64,000 nt of DNA. Origin: Allocatelliglobosispora scoriae. GTDB taxonomy: Bacteria; Actinomycetota; Actinomycetes; Mycobacteriales; Micromonosporaceae. Shown here in pieces: positions 1 to 9,169 of the stretch. Position 1 is the stretch's first letter. Every line of letters begins with the position of its first letter. Position numbers and translations under genes: made by a program. Where the stretch lies: positions 62,001 through 126,000 of the forward strand of contig NZ_JACHMN010000001.1 of assembly GCF_014204945.1 (NCBI RefSeq). Direction: 5' to 3'. The notes under the pieces are model-generated. The model worked only from the letters and a program-made list of their open reading frames with translations, made no database searches and was not told the DNA's origin.

Positions 1-197
1 ACGTCACGCAGGGGTCGGGCGAGGGACTGGACAGAAGGTGGGTGTGCCGGTAGGGCCGTTTCCCGGGAGCTTTCCGGAGGGAGCGCCCCAGTCGTTGAGA
101 TGAATTGCCCGTCCGCCAGCCACAGGATGTCGGCTAGATCTCGCCAGCTCGGGTCAAGACCGGCCTGGCGCAAGGCTGCCGCCAGCCGCTCGATCAC
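1..197 (-). CDS. SAV_2336 N-terminal-like protein (N-terminal part, cut by window edge)
   Basis: The frame opens with GTG, whose last bases form a GTGA overlap with the stop of the MoxR gene, and runs off the window after about 65 residues. It begins with IERLAAALRQ and then DPSWRDLADILWLA, a helical opening typical of actinobacterial SAV_2336 N-terminal-related proteins, which are regularly encoded beside MoxR ATPases and VMAP proteins in ternary conflict systems. The family match is from memory of that opening motif and the context. The catalytic or vWA-like part lies outside the window. It would be the fourth gene of the operon starting at 4563. Confidence 0.65.
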   Translation of the reverse strand, partial: MIERLAAALRQAGLDPSWRDLADILWLADGQFISTTGALPPESSRETALPAHPPSVQSLARPLRD

Positions 198-1153
198 GGG
201 TGGTCCGAAGTGAGTTGTTTGAACAGCAGGTCGACGAGCCGACGCCGCTCAGGGCTGTCGACGGGGAACTGGCCCGTCACAAGGTGCACCGCGTTGAGCA
301 GCTGGTCGGTTGCCAGTGCCTTGCTCTTGGCGGCTCGCTCGGCGAAATCGGCGATCAAGGTCGCAGCCGCGTCCGCGTGGGACTTCCCCAGGTGCCGGGC
401 CACGATGGCGGCGAGGTCCTGGTCTTCGGGGTCTGGCATCCGATGACGGATGCAGCGGCGCAAGAATGCCGGTGGGAAGTCTCGCTCGCCGTTGCTGGTA
501 AGCACGACCAGCGGGAATTCCGCACACAGCACCCGGCCACGCTCGATCTCCACGACGTCGTCGCTATCGTCGACGCGGACCTCTTCCCGATCGGCGGCCA
601 GCCGGGTGAGTTCCGGGATGTGAAATTCGCCGCGTTCGAAGACATCGAGCAGGTCGTTCGGCAAGTCGATGTCACCTTTGTCGATCTCGTCAACGAGCAG
701 TGCCCGCGGGCGACGGCTTGGCAGCAGGGCCGTTCCTAGCGGACCCAAGCGAAGGTATTCGGTCAACTTTGGAGTACGGCCTTCAAGATTGTGTGCGTGC
801 AGTCGGCCGATCGCGTCATACCGATACAGGGCATCCTGCAAAGTGCTTCGGGAGGTGACATGCCATCGCAATACCGGACCGAGGCGCAGTTCTCGGGCGA
901 CCGAATAGATGAGCGATGACTTTCCCGAGCCCGGCCGACCTGTCAGGAGGAGGGGACGACGCAGCACGAGCGCCGCATTGACCGCCTCCACTGTCGGCTG
1001 GTCGGCGTTGAATTCTGCGCCTGCTACCGGATCCTCGGTAATCTCGGCCGGATGAGCCATCGCGGCACCGGCGAACCGGCGCCACGGCGGTGCAGGCGGC
1101 AGAGTCACGCTGTGCGGCTCTGAGGTTCCGGTGTATAGGTTCAAGTCAGTCAT
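194..1153 (-). CDS. MoxR-family AAA+ ATPase of a VMAP conflict system
   Basis: A 319-aa AAA+ ATPase. Walker A is GRPGSGKSS (about residues 72-80), Walker B is LLVDEIDKGDIDLP and a sensor-1-like VLTSNGERDFPPAFLRR follows. This order is that of MoxR ATPases, which remodel partner proteins. The ATG at 1153 is preferred over upstream starts because it gives an 8-base overlap (ATGACTGA) with the stop of the caspase-VMAP gene, implying translational coupling. It is followed by the SAV_2336-like gene with another 4-base overlap. In the vWA-MoxR-VMAP ternary systems described by comparative genomics the ATPase is thought to gate effector activation; here the effector candidates are the caspase domain and the upstream hydrolase. 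The assignment is strong, the defence role is inferred. Confidence 0.85.
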   Translation of the reverse strand: MTDLNLYTGTSEPHSVTLPPAPPWRRFAGAAMAHPAEITEDPVAGAEFNADQPTVEAVNAALVLRRPLLLTGRPGSGKSSLIYSVARELRLGPVLRWHVTSRSTLQDALYRYDAIGRLHAHNLEGRTPKLTEYLRLGPLGTALLPSRRPRALLVDEIDKGDIDLPNDLLDVFERGEFHIPELTRLAADREEVRVDDSDDVVEIERGRVLCAEFPLVVLTSNGERDFPPAFLRRCIRHRMPDPEDQDLAAIVARHLGKSHADAAATLIADFAERAAKSKALATDQLLNAVHLVTGQFPVDSPERRRLVDLLFKQLTSDHP

Positions 1154-3389
1154 CTTTTCCTCCGGACGGGACCTCGCAGAGCTGGCCAATCGGTGGTAAC
1201 GCTCTCGGCTCATCCCAAATCAGCCGCAACTCGCGGCCGGGCCCGCCGACAACCTTGCGCATCCGGTGCAGACGCAGCGGCAACTCATCGAACTGGCCGT
1301 GTTCGGCGACCTCGCGAACCAGCTGCCGGATAGCTGGCCAATCGGGTGGGGGGTTCTCCGTACTGAGGCACACTATGTAGGGGGCACCAGCCGCGATGGC
1401 AGCTATGATCGGGTCGCGGCTGAGCCCCTGCTCTCGGGCGTATCGCGGGGTCACGAACTCTAAGCCGAGGCAAGCAGCGCCGCCGTCGAGCACCTGGTCG
1501 CGGATGTTGGCAGGCTTGTCCTGATCGCTTTCCACGATCCACATGACGTCAGGCAGGTGCTCGGAGACATGTGCCCGAATCTCCTCGGTCCGTGCTTTCC
1601 ACAACAGGTTCGCGGTCTCGTTGCCGAGGCGTTCGGCGCTGTGGAGGACAGTCGGTAGTTCCCGCCAGAATGGCCGAGACTCCAGAAGTTCATCTCCGAA
1701 CTCCCAAGCCTCGGGCATCTCGTCCAGCACAATCCGCGGCGCGATGATACCCAGCACAAATGCGCTCGCTCGCTGGCGCGCCCACAGCAACAGCTCCGCT
1801 ATCGCCAGCCGAACACCCACAGCGGTGGGCTGGCATACGAGCGTCTTGCGACGCCAATCCGATCCTGGCAAGAGCAGGTGACCTGCGATCGCAGATGGCC
1901 ATGCGTATCCGTCGACCGGCAGTGCCGGGTTACGGAGATCCACGACAAGCCGCGCCATGGCTTCGCTCGCCTTTGCCACGTCGGCGCGCAGTGTTTTGAG
2001 CGTGACGTCTGGCAGGTCAAACCAGCCGTCCGGAACGGACGATCCCGTGATGTGCTCCAGTTCGGCGACAAGATGATGCAAAGGGGCAGGACGGCCTGCC
2101 ATCCGCTGACCGGCGGCGGCCCAGTCAAGCGCTTCTGCGAGAAAGGACGGAGGCTTGTTGGCATCGGGCATCGCACGGAAGAATGCTGCCCGTAGCTGTT
2201 CGGCACTGACGATCGGCAATGCGCGCAGCACCGGAGCCGTCCACTGCCGTCGGTGCCACGCATGGCTTGCGTCGGCCACTGCCAGCCGATCGGCCTCATT
2301 GCGCGCCATCGAGCTGAGATACTCCTGAATCGTTGCGGCACGCCCAGCCGCAAACTCCCGCGCAATCGCGGCGACGAACGCTGACCGGTCATCGCCCGCG
2401 GGAAGTCCGAGAAGCCGCAATAGGAGGCGGCGTCCGTCGCCGTCCGAGACCATCGGCGTGTCCGCCACGACTTCCGCCACCAGCCGTAGCCCGGCATCGG
2501 CCACGTCCACCGGCGGCACCACTGTCGCAGGAAAGTGGTCGCTCACACGGCTATCGTTGAAGCGTTGCCAGAGCAAGACCGGTGTCTGACGCGTCTCGCT
2601 CTCGGCATGCAGCCTATGAAAGGTCTCCTGGACATGTAGTACAAGCGCCATCATGTCGAGCGAGAGAAAATTACTATCAGGTCGTTCCAGCCAGGTCATC
2701 ACAACATCCGAAAACGCAGCGTGCCGCGCGGTCCACCGAAACTTGGCAGTCTGTCCAGGCGCTGCCGAAAGAAGAGCACACTGATCAACATTCTCCCGGT
2801 TGCGGCCCGACGGCAGGTTTGCCGGACGGACCAGAGCACGCCATGAGCCGTCAGGTTTAACGTCCTCAAGATGGTTGGCACAGGAGTCGATCAAGACAAC
2901 CTGGCGGCCGAACCCGGCGACCCGAACCGACCGTAGGTAATCAAGGACCTGCTCGACATCCATCCCCCGCAAGTGGTTCGCATCTGCATCAGCTGTGAAC
3001 AGCACCCGCCGCCCGTCGAATACCACTCCATGGCCGCACCAGAAGACGAGCAACAGGTCTCCGCTTCGCTCCGCGACCTCGACCACGTAGCGCGCTATGG
3101 CTTCCTGCGTCGGCTCTATCTGTTGGTAACAGGCGTTGTCGGTGTCACATGCCTCGTCCGTAAGGTCGATCCTCTGGCCATGTACCTGCTCGACATCTGC
3201 ACCCTCGGCGTCAGCCCACGAGCACGCAATGGTGATCTGCGCCGCCGGAACCGAGCAGCGCCTGGCCCATTCAGCAACACGAAGAGCCTCAGCAGCAGCA
3301 CCGGGCAACGACGACAAGGCAGGATGTGCATATTTCTCGATCCCCACGGCGAGCACGAAAACCCGGTCCGGAGCGACGTGCACGGTCAT
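1146..3389 (-). CDS. Caspase-like peptidase fused to VMAP-type C-terminal domain
   Basis: A 747-aa protein. The first about 290 residues form a caspase/metacaspase-like fold: a start strand RVFVLAVGIEKYA, the His motif FWCGHG (His about 120) and the Cys motif LIDSCAN (Cys about 170), so the catalytic dyad is present. The middle is helical (an effector-associated or VMAP-M-like linker). The last about 270 residues, including HRMRKVVGGPGRELRLIWDE, resemble the vWA-MoxR-associated protein C-terminal domain. The ATG at 3389 is chosen because it forms an ATGA overlap with the end of the restored hydrolase frame and removes a low-complexity extension. Likely role: sensor-effector of an NTP-controlled abortive-infection-like system, with the protease killing or processing on activation. 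That role is inferred from family context. Confidence 0.8.
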   Translation of the reverse strand: MTVHVAPDRVFVLAVGIEKYAHPALSSLPGAAAEALRVAEWARRCSVPAAQITIACSWADAEGADVEQVHGQRIDLTDEACDTDNACYQQIEPTQEAIARYVVEVAERSGDLLLVFWCGHGVVFDGRRVLFTADADANHLRGMDVEQVLDYLRSVRVAGFGRQVVLIDSCANHLEDVKPDGSWRALVRPANLPSGRNRENVDQCALLSAAPGQTAKFRWTARHAAFSDVVMTWLERPDSNFLSLDMMALVLHVQETFHRLHAESETRQTPVLLWQRFNDSRVSDHFPATVVPPVDVADAGLRLVAEVVADTPMVSDGDGRRLLLRLLGLPAGDDRSAFVAAIAREFAAGRAATIQEYLSSMARNEADRLAVADASHAWHRRQWTAPVLRALPIVSAEQLRAAFFRAMPDANKPPSFLAEALDWAAAGQRMAGRPAPLHHLVAELEHITGSSVPDGWFDLPDVTLKTLRADVAKASEAMARLVVDLRNPALPVDGYAWPSAIAGHLLLPGSDWRRKTLVCQPTAVGVRLAIAELLLWARQRASAFVLGIIAPRIVLDEMPEAWEFGDELLESRPFWRELPTVLHSAERLGNETANLLWKARTEEIRAHVSEHLPDVMWIVESDQDKPANIRDQVLDGGAACLGLEFVTPRYAREQGLSRDPIIAAIAAGAPYIVCLSTENPPPDWPAIRQLVREVAEHGQFDELPLRLHRMRKVVGGPGRELRLIWDEPRALPPIGQLCEVPSGGKDD

Positions 3390-4563
3390 CCGAGGAACGC
3401 CGCCACTGCTGCCCACACAGCCGGATTTGACCAATAGGCGCTGTGCGACTCCGGAAACGGCTGACCGTTGTCCACCGCCACATCCAGGACGGCGGCCTCT
3501 CCAAAGATCGGAGCGCCGACATAGGAGAGCAAGTCGCGCCGGTCGTAGACGTTCAGCCAAGCCGCCGGAAAATGCAGCGGCAACCCGCCGGCGGCTCAAG
3601 CCCCGGAAGAGCGCCGATCTCGTACAGGAGAGGCGCCTGGGATCCTACGGTAATCAGGCTCTTGACCTCTGGCACTGGCTCCCGTCGAAGCAGGTCAACG
3701 CACATGACTCCACCAAGCGAGTGACCAATTAGGTGGACGTCACCCTCAATGTCATTGATGGACCGGCGCAGAAATGCCCGGGCCTCGTCACCGTTGGCGA
3801 GAAACCGCAGCACATCGCCGGCGAACGGCGCCGCGCTATCCGTGATCGCACCCCGTTGCCGGGTAAGCCGGCGAGTCACCAGATGCTTGGCGACACCCTT
3901 CATCGGAGCCAGCAGGAAATCCCCCACGCTCATACCGTGGCCATGTAGCTCATCGGTGAGGCGCCCAGTGAGCGCATCTCGAACCGAACCATCGATCACC
4001 GGATCGCCCAAGCCAGCCGCAAGGACGGCCGCATACGCGATCAATGCTCGAGCCACCGCCCTCCGATGGTCGAGTGGATCCGCGGCAGCCGTCGCAGCAG
4101 CTTGATCAAATTCCCGCGACTCCCGCAGCGCTTCCAACGCCACAGCGAAGTGCTCTAACAGACCGACCGCAGACAAAGCATCCTGCAGGTCAGGGGATGG
4201 CCTGTAATGCCGGACGGTCTCGCGCAGGACAACCGAAGGGGGATCCTGGCCAAGGAAAACTGTGCCCGGTGGCGGACGGTGACGAAGCAACCGGAACTCA
4301 TACCACGGATCGACATACAACACCGACCAGAGGGCGATCAACTGGTCCGCCTCGCTTGGATCGTCTCCTCCACTGTCGGCGTATCCTGGAATGGAACCAC
4401 CCCCACCCCGCAGTTGCGCCCCGACCGCCTCACCCCAGAAGCAGCCACGCACTTCTCCACCAACCTGATGCTCTGCGACCTTGTTCGCGATAATCCGGAG
4501 CGTGGTGGCGTAACCTTTGGCACGCACCCCGGTACCGTGAACGAACAGAAGTGTTCTGGACAG
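3386..4563 (-). pseudogene. Alpha/beta-hydrolase with a single-base frameshift and apparent CTG start
   Basis: First gene of the operon. The opening RTLLFVHGTGVRAKGY and the nucleophile elbow HLIGHSLGG are those of lipase-like alpha/beta-hydrolases. In the nucleophile frame translation stops at 3553 after GLEPPAG and an unrelated tail. One frame over, the expected continuation (PLHFPAAWLNVYDRRDLLS and on) starts at about 3584 and ends at 3386 in a perfect ATGA overlap with the caspase gene. One extra base near 3584-3588 (a GGG run beside CCGCCGGC) would restore the whole protein. The 5' homology extends upstream of the GTG at 4527; the only start with a ribosome site (AGGAG, 6-base spacer) is CTG at 4563. 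It may be a true frameshift, an assembly error or programmed frameshifting; these cannot be told apart here. Confidence 0.7.
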
Positions 4564-5010
4564 CGAAAACTCCTACACTCATGCACATCGATGACGACAC
4601 TTGGAACACTGGCAGAGTCGGGCCATAGCCGTTATCCACCATCTGGTCCTTCTACGAGGCTAAAACCCGAACCCCACCCACCGTTCATAGTGTCAACAAA
4701 TGTCCAGCGTCCGACTGACATACATGAGGCCACAGAATCGCCGACCAATCAGTCATGCACCAGGGCGATACCATCGCATGCAGTCCAAGAAACTACTTCC
4801 GGTAACGCTGCGGCGATTGGCGAGCGCCGCAGCGTCCGATCCAGTACTGGCGTTGGCACTGTATGAATCTCTCGGCATGGTGCGCTCTCCGCTGACCCTG
4901 GCTCAACCGTTCACCATCGGCCGCGCCCTGCGCCCATTGCGTCAACCACGGTTCTGACCAGCACCCGATCATCACAGCCTTGCCGTTCGGCGACCGGAGG
5001 GAATCAGACG
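4564..5010. other. Divergent intergenic region
   Basis: The region separates the minus-strand hydrolase operon from the plus-strand small gene at 5011 and should carry promoters for both. AGGAG at about 4568-4572 (minus strand) is the likely ribosome site for the CTG start of the hydrolase. A plus-strand open frame runs 4700-4957 but has no convincing ribosome site (listed separately). No repeat or clear promoter hexamers were found. Confidence 0.5.
4778..4957 (+). CDS. Possible small hypothetical protein
   Basis: A 59-aa frame starting MQSKKLLPVTLRRLASAAAS and ending RALRPLRQPRF. It is basic and partly helical with no recognised family. An upstream ATG in the same frame (4724) is also possible. 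Neither start has a good ribosome site. It is listed because it lies just before a better-supported small gene on the same strand; it may be non-coding. Confidence 0.25.
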   Translation: MQSKKLLPVTLRRLASAAASDPVLALALYESLGMVRSPLTLAQPFTIGRALRPLRQPRF

Positions 5011-5223
5011 ATGACAGCCCTTCCACTACCGACGAATACAGAGGCCCTCTACACCCTGGCCCAGGTCAGGCGGCCGGGGATCCAGCACCACATCGCCGTC
5101 GTGCGAGCCCGCTCAGGCGCGCTGCAGCAGCGCATCCGTTCCCGCCCATGGCGTGACTCCAGTCAGGCCCGGCAACTGGGAGACACACTGCGACAGTGGA
5201 ACGACGAAATGCAGGCCGCCTAA
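5011..5223 (+). CDS. Small hypothetical protein (70 aa)
   Basis: The ATG at 5011 has GGAGGG about 8 bases upstream, a strong ribosome site. The product starts MTALPLPTNTEALYTLAQV and ends RQWNDEMQAA. It is rich in Arg and Gln, probably helical, with no signal peptide or membrane segment. No family was recognised. It ends convergently with the epimerase remnant, the two stops overlapping by 4 bases. It could be the second gene of a small transcript with the weak frame at 4778. Confidence 0.5.
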   Translation: MTALPLPTNTEALYTLAQVRRPGIQHHIAVVRARSGALQQRIRSRPWRDSSQARQLGDTLRQWNDEMQAA

Positions 5224-5940
5224 CCGAGGTAGCGGGCCAGGAGCTGTCGTTCATGGTCGGGTGTCAAGCCCAGCTCGGTGGCGCGTTCGTGCCCAGCCAT
5301 GGGCGGTTCGTCGCGCATCCACCGCCAGGTGTCTTGCACAGTGCTCTGAACAGGTCGGCACATCAGGCCGCTGCGGAGCGCGCGTGTGGCATCAACCCGC
5401 CACACTCCGTCGTGGGTCCGCCACACCGGAAGCTCTGACCACTGCCGCACACCCACCGCGAGCAACTCCGCGTCGTCGGCCCAGACCAACCTGGCGTCGG
5501 AGCCGGTGACCTCGCGGCACGCCTCCAGCAGCTGGGCGAAGGTGACAGCCCCGGCCGGCGCCGCGACATTGAACGCGTCACGTATCTCGGCGCGGATCGC
5601 GTGCAGGGCGAAGTCAGCCACGTCACGGACGTCGACCGGCTGGATGAAATGGCTCGGGTCGCCCGGAGCGACGACGGCACCACCGGTGCTGATCCGCGAC
5701 AGCCACCACGGCAGCCGGCCTACATACTCACCAGGACCAAGCACCACCCCCAGCCGCAGAATGGTGGACCGCCCCGGACCGAATGCCTCCTCGACTGCGA
5801 CCTCGCAACCGGCCTTCAACCGGCCGTACCGGGTTGGCCCGTCCTCCACATCATCCGGCCCGTACCCCGAACCGGCATCCGGCGGGCAGTCCAAACGGGG
5901 CGAAGCCTCGGTCAACGGCCGGGCGGGCCAGTACAAGGGC
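5220..5940 (-). pseudogene. NAD-dependent epimerase/dehydratase, N-terminus lost
   Basis: About 240 codons of an extended SDR (epimerase/dehydratase) protein remain. The active-site YxxxK is present as YGRLKAG, followed by ILRLGVVLGPGEYVG, HFIQPVDVRDVADF and FNVAAP, which are typical of the sugar-epimerase C-terminal half. The N-terminal Rossmann fold with its GxxGxxG motif, roughly the first 80-90 residues, is absent. The homology stops near 5940, exactly where IS630-type transposase sequence begins on the other strand. The gene was therefore probably truncated by that element or its decay. The frame stays open upstream only because it reads antisense through the transposase. A functional epimerase is unlikely. 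Confidence 0.75.
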
Positions 5941-6640
5941 GCATGGCTGCCGGCTACCCTGACGAACGCTGGACCCTGGCCCGGGTCGCCACGCAGATCG
6001 GCAGGTTGTTCCACCGTCGGGTGAGGCTGCAGACGGTGTCGGTGGTGCTGCAGCGGATGGGCTGGTCCCCGCGCATCGGGCCCGGGAGCGTGACGAGGCC
6101 GCGATCGCGCATTGGCGGCGTTACCGGTGGCCTGCGGTAAAAGGGTAGCGCGCAGTCGTCTGTTTCGCCGACGAGTCCGGACTCACGCTGAGACCAGCCA
6201 AGGCCCGCACCTGGGCCCCGCGCGGCAACACCCCCGTCATCCGGGTTCCCGGCCGACGCGGCCTGCGGCTGTCGATCGCGGGCATGGTCTGCTATCGACC
6301 CGGGCACCGCGGCCGGCTGCTCTACCGCCTGGTCGTGCACCACGGCCGCAAGGCGAAACCAAAGGCCTGAGGGAGGACGACTTCGCCGGCCTTCTCGACT
6401 CCGCCCACCAGTAACTGAAGGCACCCATCGTGCTGATCTGGGACGGCCTGCCCGGCCACCGCTCGAAGATGACGCGCCGCATGATCGCCGCCCGGCCCTG
6501 GCTGCGCGTCTTTCAGCTCCCCGGCCACGCACCCGAACTCAACCCCGCCGAGAACGTGTGGTCCAACCTCCGCCGCAGCCTGGTCAACTACGCCGCCGCG
6601 AACGTCACCGCCCTGGCCCAAGCCGCCAGAACCAAGACCT
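5941..6640 (+). mobile_element. IS630-family transposase remnant
   Basis: Pieces of one IS630-type transposase lie in consecutive but different frames. The N-terminal helix-turn-helix piece contains DERWTLARVATQIGRLF and VVLQRMGWSP (5943-6066). The middle carries the first catalytic Asp in VVCFADESGLTLRP (about 6137-6178). The C-terminal piece has LIWDGLPGHRS (second Asp) and ELNPAENVWSNLRR (catalytic Glu, about 6538-6576). Frame changes and an internal TGA after KAKPKA (6370) make it inactive. It joins truncated genes on both sides: an epimerase on the left and a secreted-protein fragment on the right, so the element or its deletion product probably caused both truncations. Confidence 0.8.
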
Positions 6641-7021
6641 CAACACTCTCGGTACCGCCGCGAACCCTCAGCCGCAGACCGGGTCATGCTGGTCCGCAGG
6701 CTTCGGCAACAACTACTCCGGCGGCCCCAGCTTCTCGGTGGTCAACGTACCGGGAAGGGTGAACTGGGGCAACTCCCTTTCGACAATGTGGGCGGCCCCG
6801 TTCGGGTTCACCGATCGCGACAGCATCCAGTTGTCCTGCTACGTCTTCGGCGGCCCGGCCGGTCAGTACGGCAACAAGCTTGGTATCTGGCCTACGACGC
6901 CACCCGCAACAGCTACGGGTGGATCAACGACACCAACCTCAACACTCCCGGCACCGCCACGAACCCGCAGGTCCAGACCGGCCGCTGCTCGGAAACCGGG
7001 TGTCCCGGCATGATCCTCTGA
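6641..7021 (+). pseudogene. Secreted repeat-protein C-terminal fragment (SH3-like tandem motifs)
   Basis: The fragment starts inside a repeat, LNTLGTAANPQPQTGSC, and ends with a second copy, LNTPGTATNPQVQTGRC, separated by about 85 residues containing SCYVFGGPAGQYGNKL. In actinomycete exported proteins this motif usually follows an SH3-like strand (W-x-x-V...GW-x-N-D), which is also visible here as YGWINDTNLN. The frame changes near 6885-6895 (KLGIW versus KLWYLAYDA), so the fragment is broken internally as well as lacking its N-terminus and signal peptide. Two strong stem-loops follow the stop. The original protein was probably an extracellular cell-wall or peptidase-like protein. Confidence 0.55.
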
Positions 7022-7058
7022 CGTCATCGGCGAGACCTCGGCGCAGCCGATGACGTCA
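7019..7058. terminator. Inverted repeat, 13-bp perfect stem
   Basis: TGACGTCATCGGC at 7019-7031 and its exact complement GCCGATGACGTCA at 7046-7058 flank a 14-base loop. The left arm begins at the stop codon of the secreted-protein fragment, a usual place for a transcription terminator in high-GC actinomycetes, where a U-tract is often missing. It could also be a protein-binding dyad. Confidence 0.6.
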
Positions 7059-7064
7059 GCAACC

Positions 7065-7093
7065 GAGGGCCGCGCGTATGGCGCGCGGCCCTC
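7065..7093. terminator. GC-rich stem-loop, 12-bp perfect stem
   Basis: GAGGGCCGCGCG (7065-7076) pairs perfectly with CGCGCGGCCCTC (7082-7093) around a 5-base loop. It sits 6 bases after the preceding inverted repeat, making a tandem terminator behind the secreted-protein fragment. There is no T-run. Confidence 0.7.
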
Positions 7094-7639
7094 CATGATG
7101 TCGGGCAGGTCGCCAGCCCTCGGCAGCCCGTGTCGGTGTCCGCCGGGACGGGGTAACGGCAGCGTCCAGCTGAGACCAGCGCTCATCGAACGGCGATTCG
7201 CACGAGACAGATCTTCACCATGATCGATCTCACCGTTGACGGCAGTGCCGGTATTCGTTGCTACCCCTGCGGCCCAGCCTGTATCGATCATCGGTTCCGG
7301 TAGCCGAATAACCAGGTCCGTGGCTGCCGGGCGGGGTGATCAGTCGGATGGGGCGGACGGTGGTGTCGTCGATCAGGGCGATGTCGGCTTCGGGGTGAGC
7401 GAGGTAGGCGGCGATGGCGATCGGCCTCGATCAGTCTCGGTGGAAGCAAGGGGAGTAGATACGCCTTCCCAGACCCGTCAAGGTTTGTGGCTGTGCTAAC
7501 CATGCGGGTGCCTCGGCGATGGCCGGGCGACTGCTACCGCCAGGGGTCGAGGCCTTGAGATGGGCCCGCCGCCGATTTGTAGGCGGAGTACGTCTGTTCG
7601 ACTGCTCTGCGCCTGGCGTCGCCCTGCGACGATGGATCG
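7094..7639. other. Region without a supported gene
   Basis: About 550 bases with only short frames. On the minus strand between about 7300 and 7450 a stretch reading IAAYLAHPEADIALIDDTTV looks protein-like, but it has no start and runs into stops, so it is probably a decayed gene end. A promoter for the pentapeptide gene should lie before 7640; GGAT overlaps the region just upstream of its ATG. Confidence 0.35.
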
Positions 7640-8737
7640 ATGCGTGTTACTCGCACAGCTGTCCTTGCCATCGGCTCGGTGTTTGTCCTCGGCGTGTATG
7701 GGGTGCTGGTGTGGAACGCTCCCCGCATCGTGGTCGGGTCGTCGAGGCTGCGGGCGATCACCGATGCCGGGCAGCGGGCCACGGTCGAGTACAACGCCCG
7801 GGTCCTCATGGTGTCCCTCGCCGGCGCGGTCGTGGTCGTCGTCGGCCTCGCCTTCACCGCCCGCACCTACGCCCTCAACCAACGAGGCCAAACCCTCCTC
7901 CGACGAGGCCAGGCCAACGAACGGTTCTCCCGGGCCCTCGAACGCCTCGGCTCCCCGGAACTCTACGTACGCATCGGCGGAGTCCACGCCCTCGAACACC
8001 TCCAGGCCGACGACCCCGACCACCACACCAACACCCAGCAAGTCCTGATCGCCTTCATTCGCGAACGCACCCCCCGCACCCGAACACACACGTCCCCACA
8101 ACCCGGCCGGTGGATGCACCCACCCACACCTCACAAATCAGAACCGGAGGCCCTTCCAGTCGAGCCTGACGCCGACGTGCAGGCCGCACTCACCCTGGTC
8201 ACCCGCGCATCCACGCAGACCAGCGTCCGTACCGACTTCCAACGCCTTCACCTGGGCGGCGCGGACCTGTACCGCGCACACCTATACCGAGCGCACCTGA
8301 TGGGCGCGGATCTGATGGGCGCGGACCTAGGCGGCGCGAACCTGGGCGACGCGAACCTGCGGGGCGCGAACTTGCGCCGCGCGAACCTGCTCGGCGCAAA
8401 CCTTGGCCGCGCGGACCTGACCGGCGCGGACCTGCGCCGCGCGAACCTGCTCGGCTCGGAGCTGAGTCACGCGAACCTGACCGGCGCGGACCTGCGCGGC
8501 ACGCACTTGATCGGCGTGGAGTTGAGCAGCGCGAACCTGCGGAGCGCGAACCTGCATGGCGCTAACCTGAGCCGTGCGGTACTCAGCCGTACGAACCTGA
8601 CCGGCGCTGACCTGCGCGGTGCGGACCTGAACGGCGCCGACCTTAACGGCGCCGACCTGAGCCGTGTAATTTTTGACGACAGCACGAGATGGCCTTCGGG
8701 CTATCCGGTACCCCCGAGGCGACCTCAAACCTTCTGA
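7640..8737 (+). CDS. Membrane-anchored pentapeptide-repeat protein
   Basis: A 365-aa protein. Two hydrophobic segments near the N-terminus (about residues 8-27 and 55-75) are followed by a helical linker with the motif [21 protein letters not shown], common in actinobacterial pentapeptide proteins, and a Pro/Arg/His-rich spacer. From about residue 205 to 350 there are some 28 consecutive A(D/N)Lxx pentapeptides, such as [19 protein letters not shown], which form a right-handed quadrilateral beta-helix. The repeat region is visible in DNA as a 15-bp periodicity. Such membrane pentapeptide proteins occur often in defence islands as sensors or effectors; the exact function is unknown. It lies alone between remnants. 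Confidence 0.85.
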   Translation: MRVTRTAVLAIGSVFVLGVYGVLVWNAPRIVVGSSRLRAITDAGQRATVEYNARVLMVSLAGAVVVVVGLAFTARTYALNQRGQTLLRRGQANERFSRALERLGSPELYVRIGGVHALEHLQADDPDHHTNTQQVLIAFIRERTPRTRTHTSPQPGRWMHPPTPHKSEPEALPVEPDADVQAALTLVTRASTQTSVRTDFQRLHLGGADLYRAHLYRAHLMGADLMGADLGGANLGDANLRGANLRRANLLGANLGRADLTGADLRRANLLGSELSHANLTGADLRGTHLIGVELSSANLRSANLHGANLSRAVLSRTNLTGADLRGADLNGADLNGADLSRVIFDDSTRWPSGYPVPPRRPQTF

Positions 8738-8786
8738 GCTATAGAGCCGCGAAAATGCACCATACATCAACTTTGGATTCTGATAA

Positions 8787-9167
8787 ATGAACATTGAGCA
8801 TCTCTTTAAGAGGCTATCCGAGACGCCCAGCATGCTTCTCCCAGATGGTCGTTACGCCACAGTGGTCGCCTTCATCGAGGGGTGTAACGCGGGGACCGAA
8901 TGGAGACTACTGGACGGTTTTAACGAATGGGTTCAGGGGCAGTTGTACGGTGCGGGGTATAAAAGCTCGTTGCATTGGTCACTGATCATCGCTGGTCGAT
9001 ATGAAGCCCGCCTACTTGACGGAACAGAGGGGCTTTCTGGAATTTCCTCAGAAGCTGAGGTGCTCGCGATCGGTTTGCTGTTAGAAAAGTTAAATGAATT
9101 TGTGTCACGATGTCGCGCGTCAGAATCTTTGGCACAGGGGTTTGTTGGTCCTGAGCTAAGGAGTTGA
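8787..9167 (+). pseudogene. Hypothetical protein interrupted by IS3 insertion
   Basis: The gene starts MNIEHLFKRLSETPSMLLPD and is notably less GC-rich than its surroundings, suggesting acquisition. It has no recognised domain; the central region (EWRLLDGFNEWVQGQLYG) resembles small cytoplasmic immunity-like proteins only in general character. Its native frame is interrupted after codon 108 (CGA, 9108-9110) by the IS3 element at 9111; the last 18 residues encoded here come from the IS. Joining the sequence across the 4-base target duplication gives FVSR-HGDFAAHA and a stop at 10493-10495, so the original product was 116 aa. The present product has a foreign tail. Confidence 0.6.
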
Positions 9168-9169
9168 CC

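Noticed and set aside
8260-8690. Short periodic repeats that could suggest a CRISPR array
   Set aside because: The 15-bp period encodes pentapeptides in an intact frame; there are no spacers.
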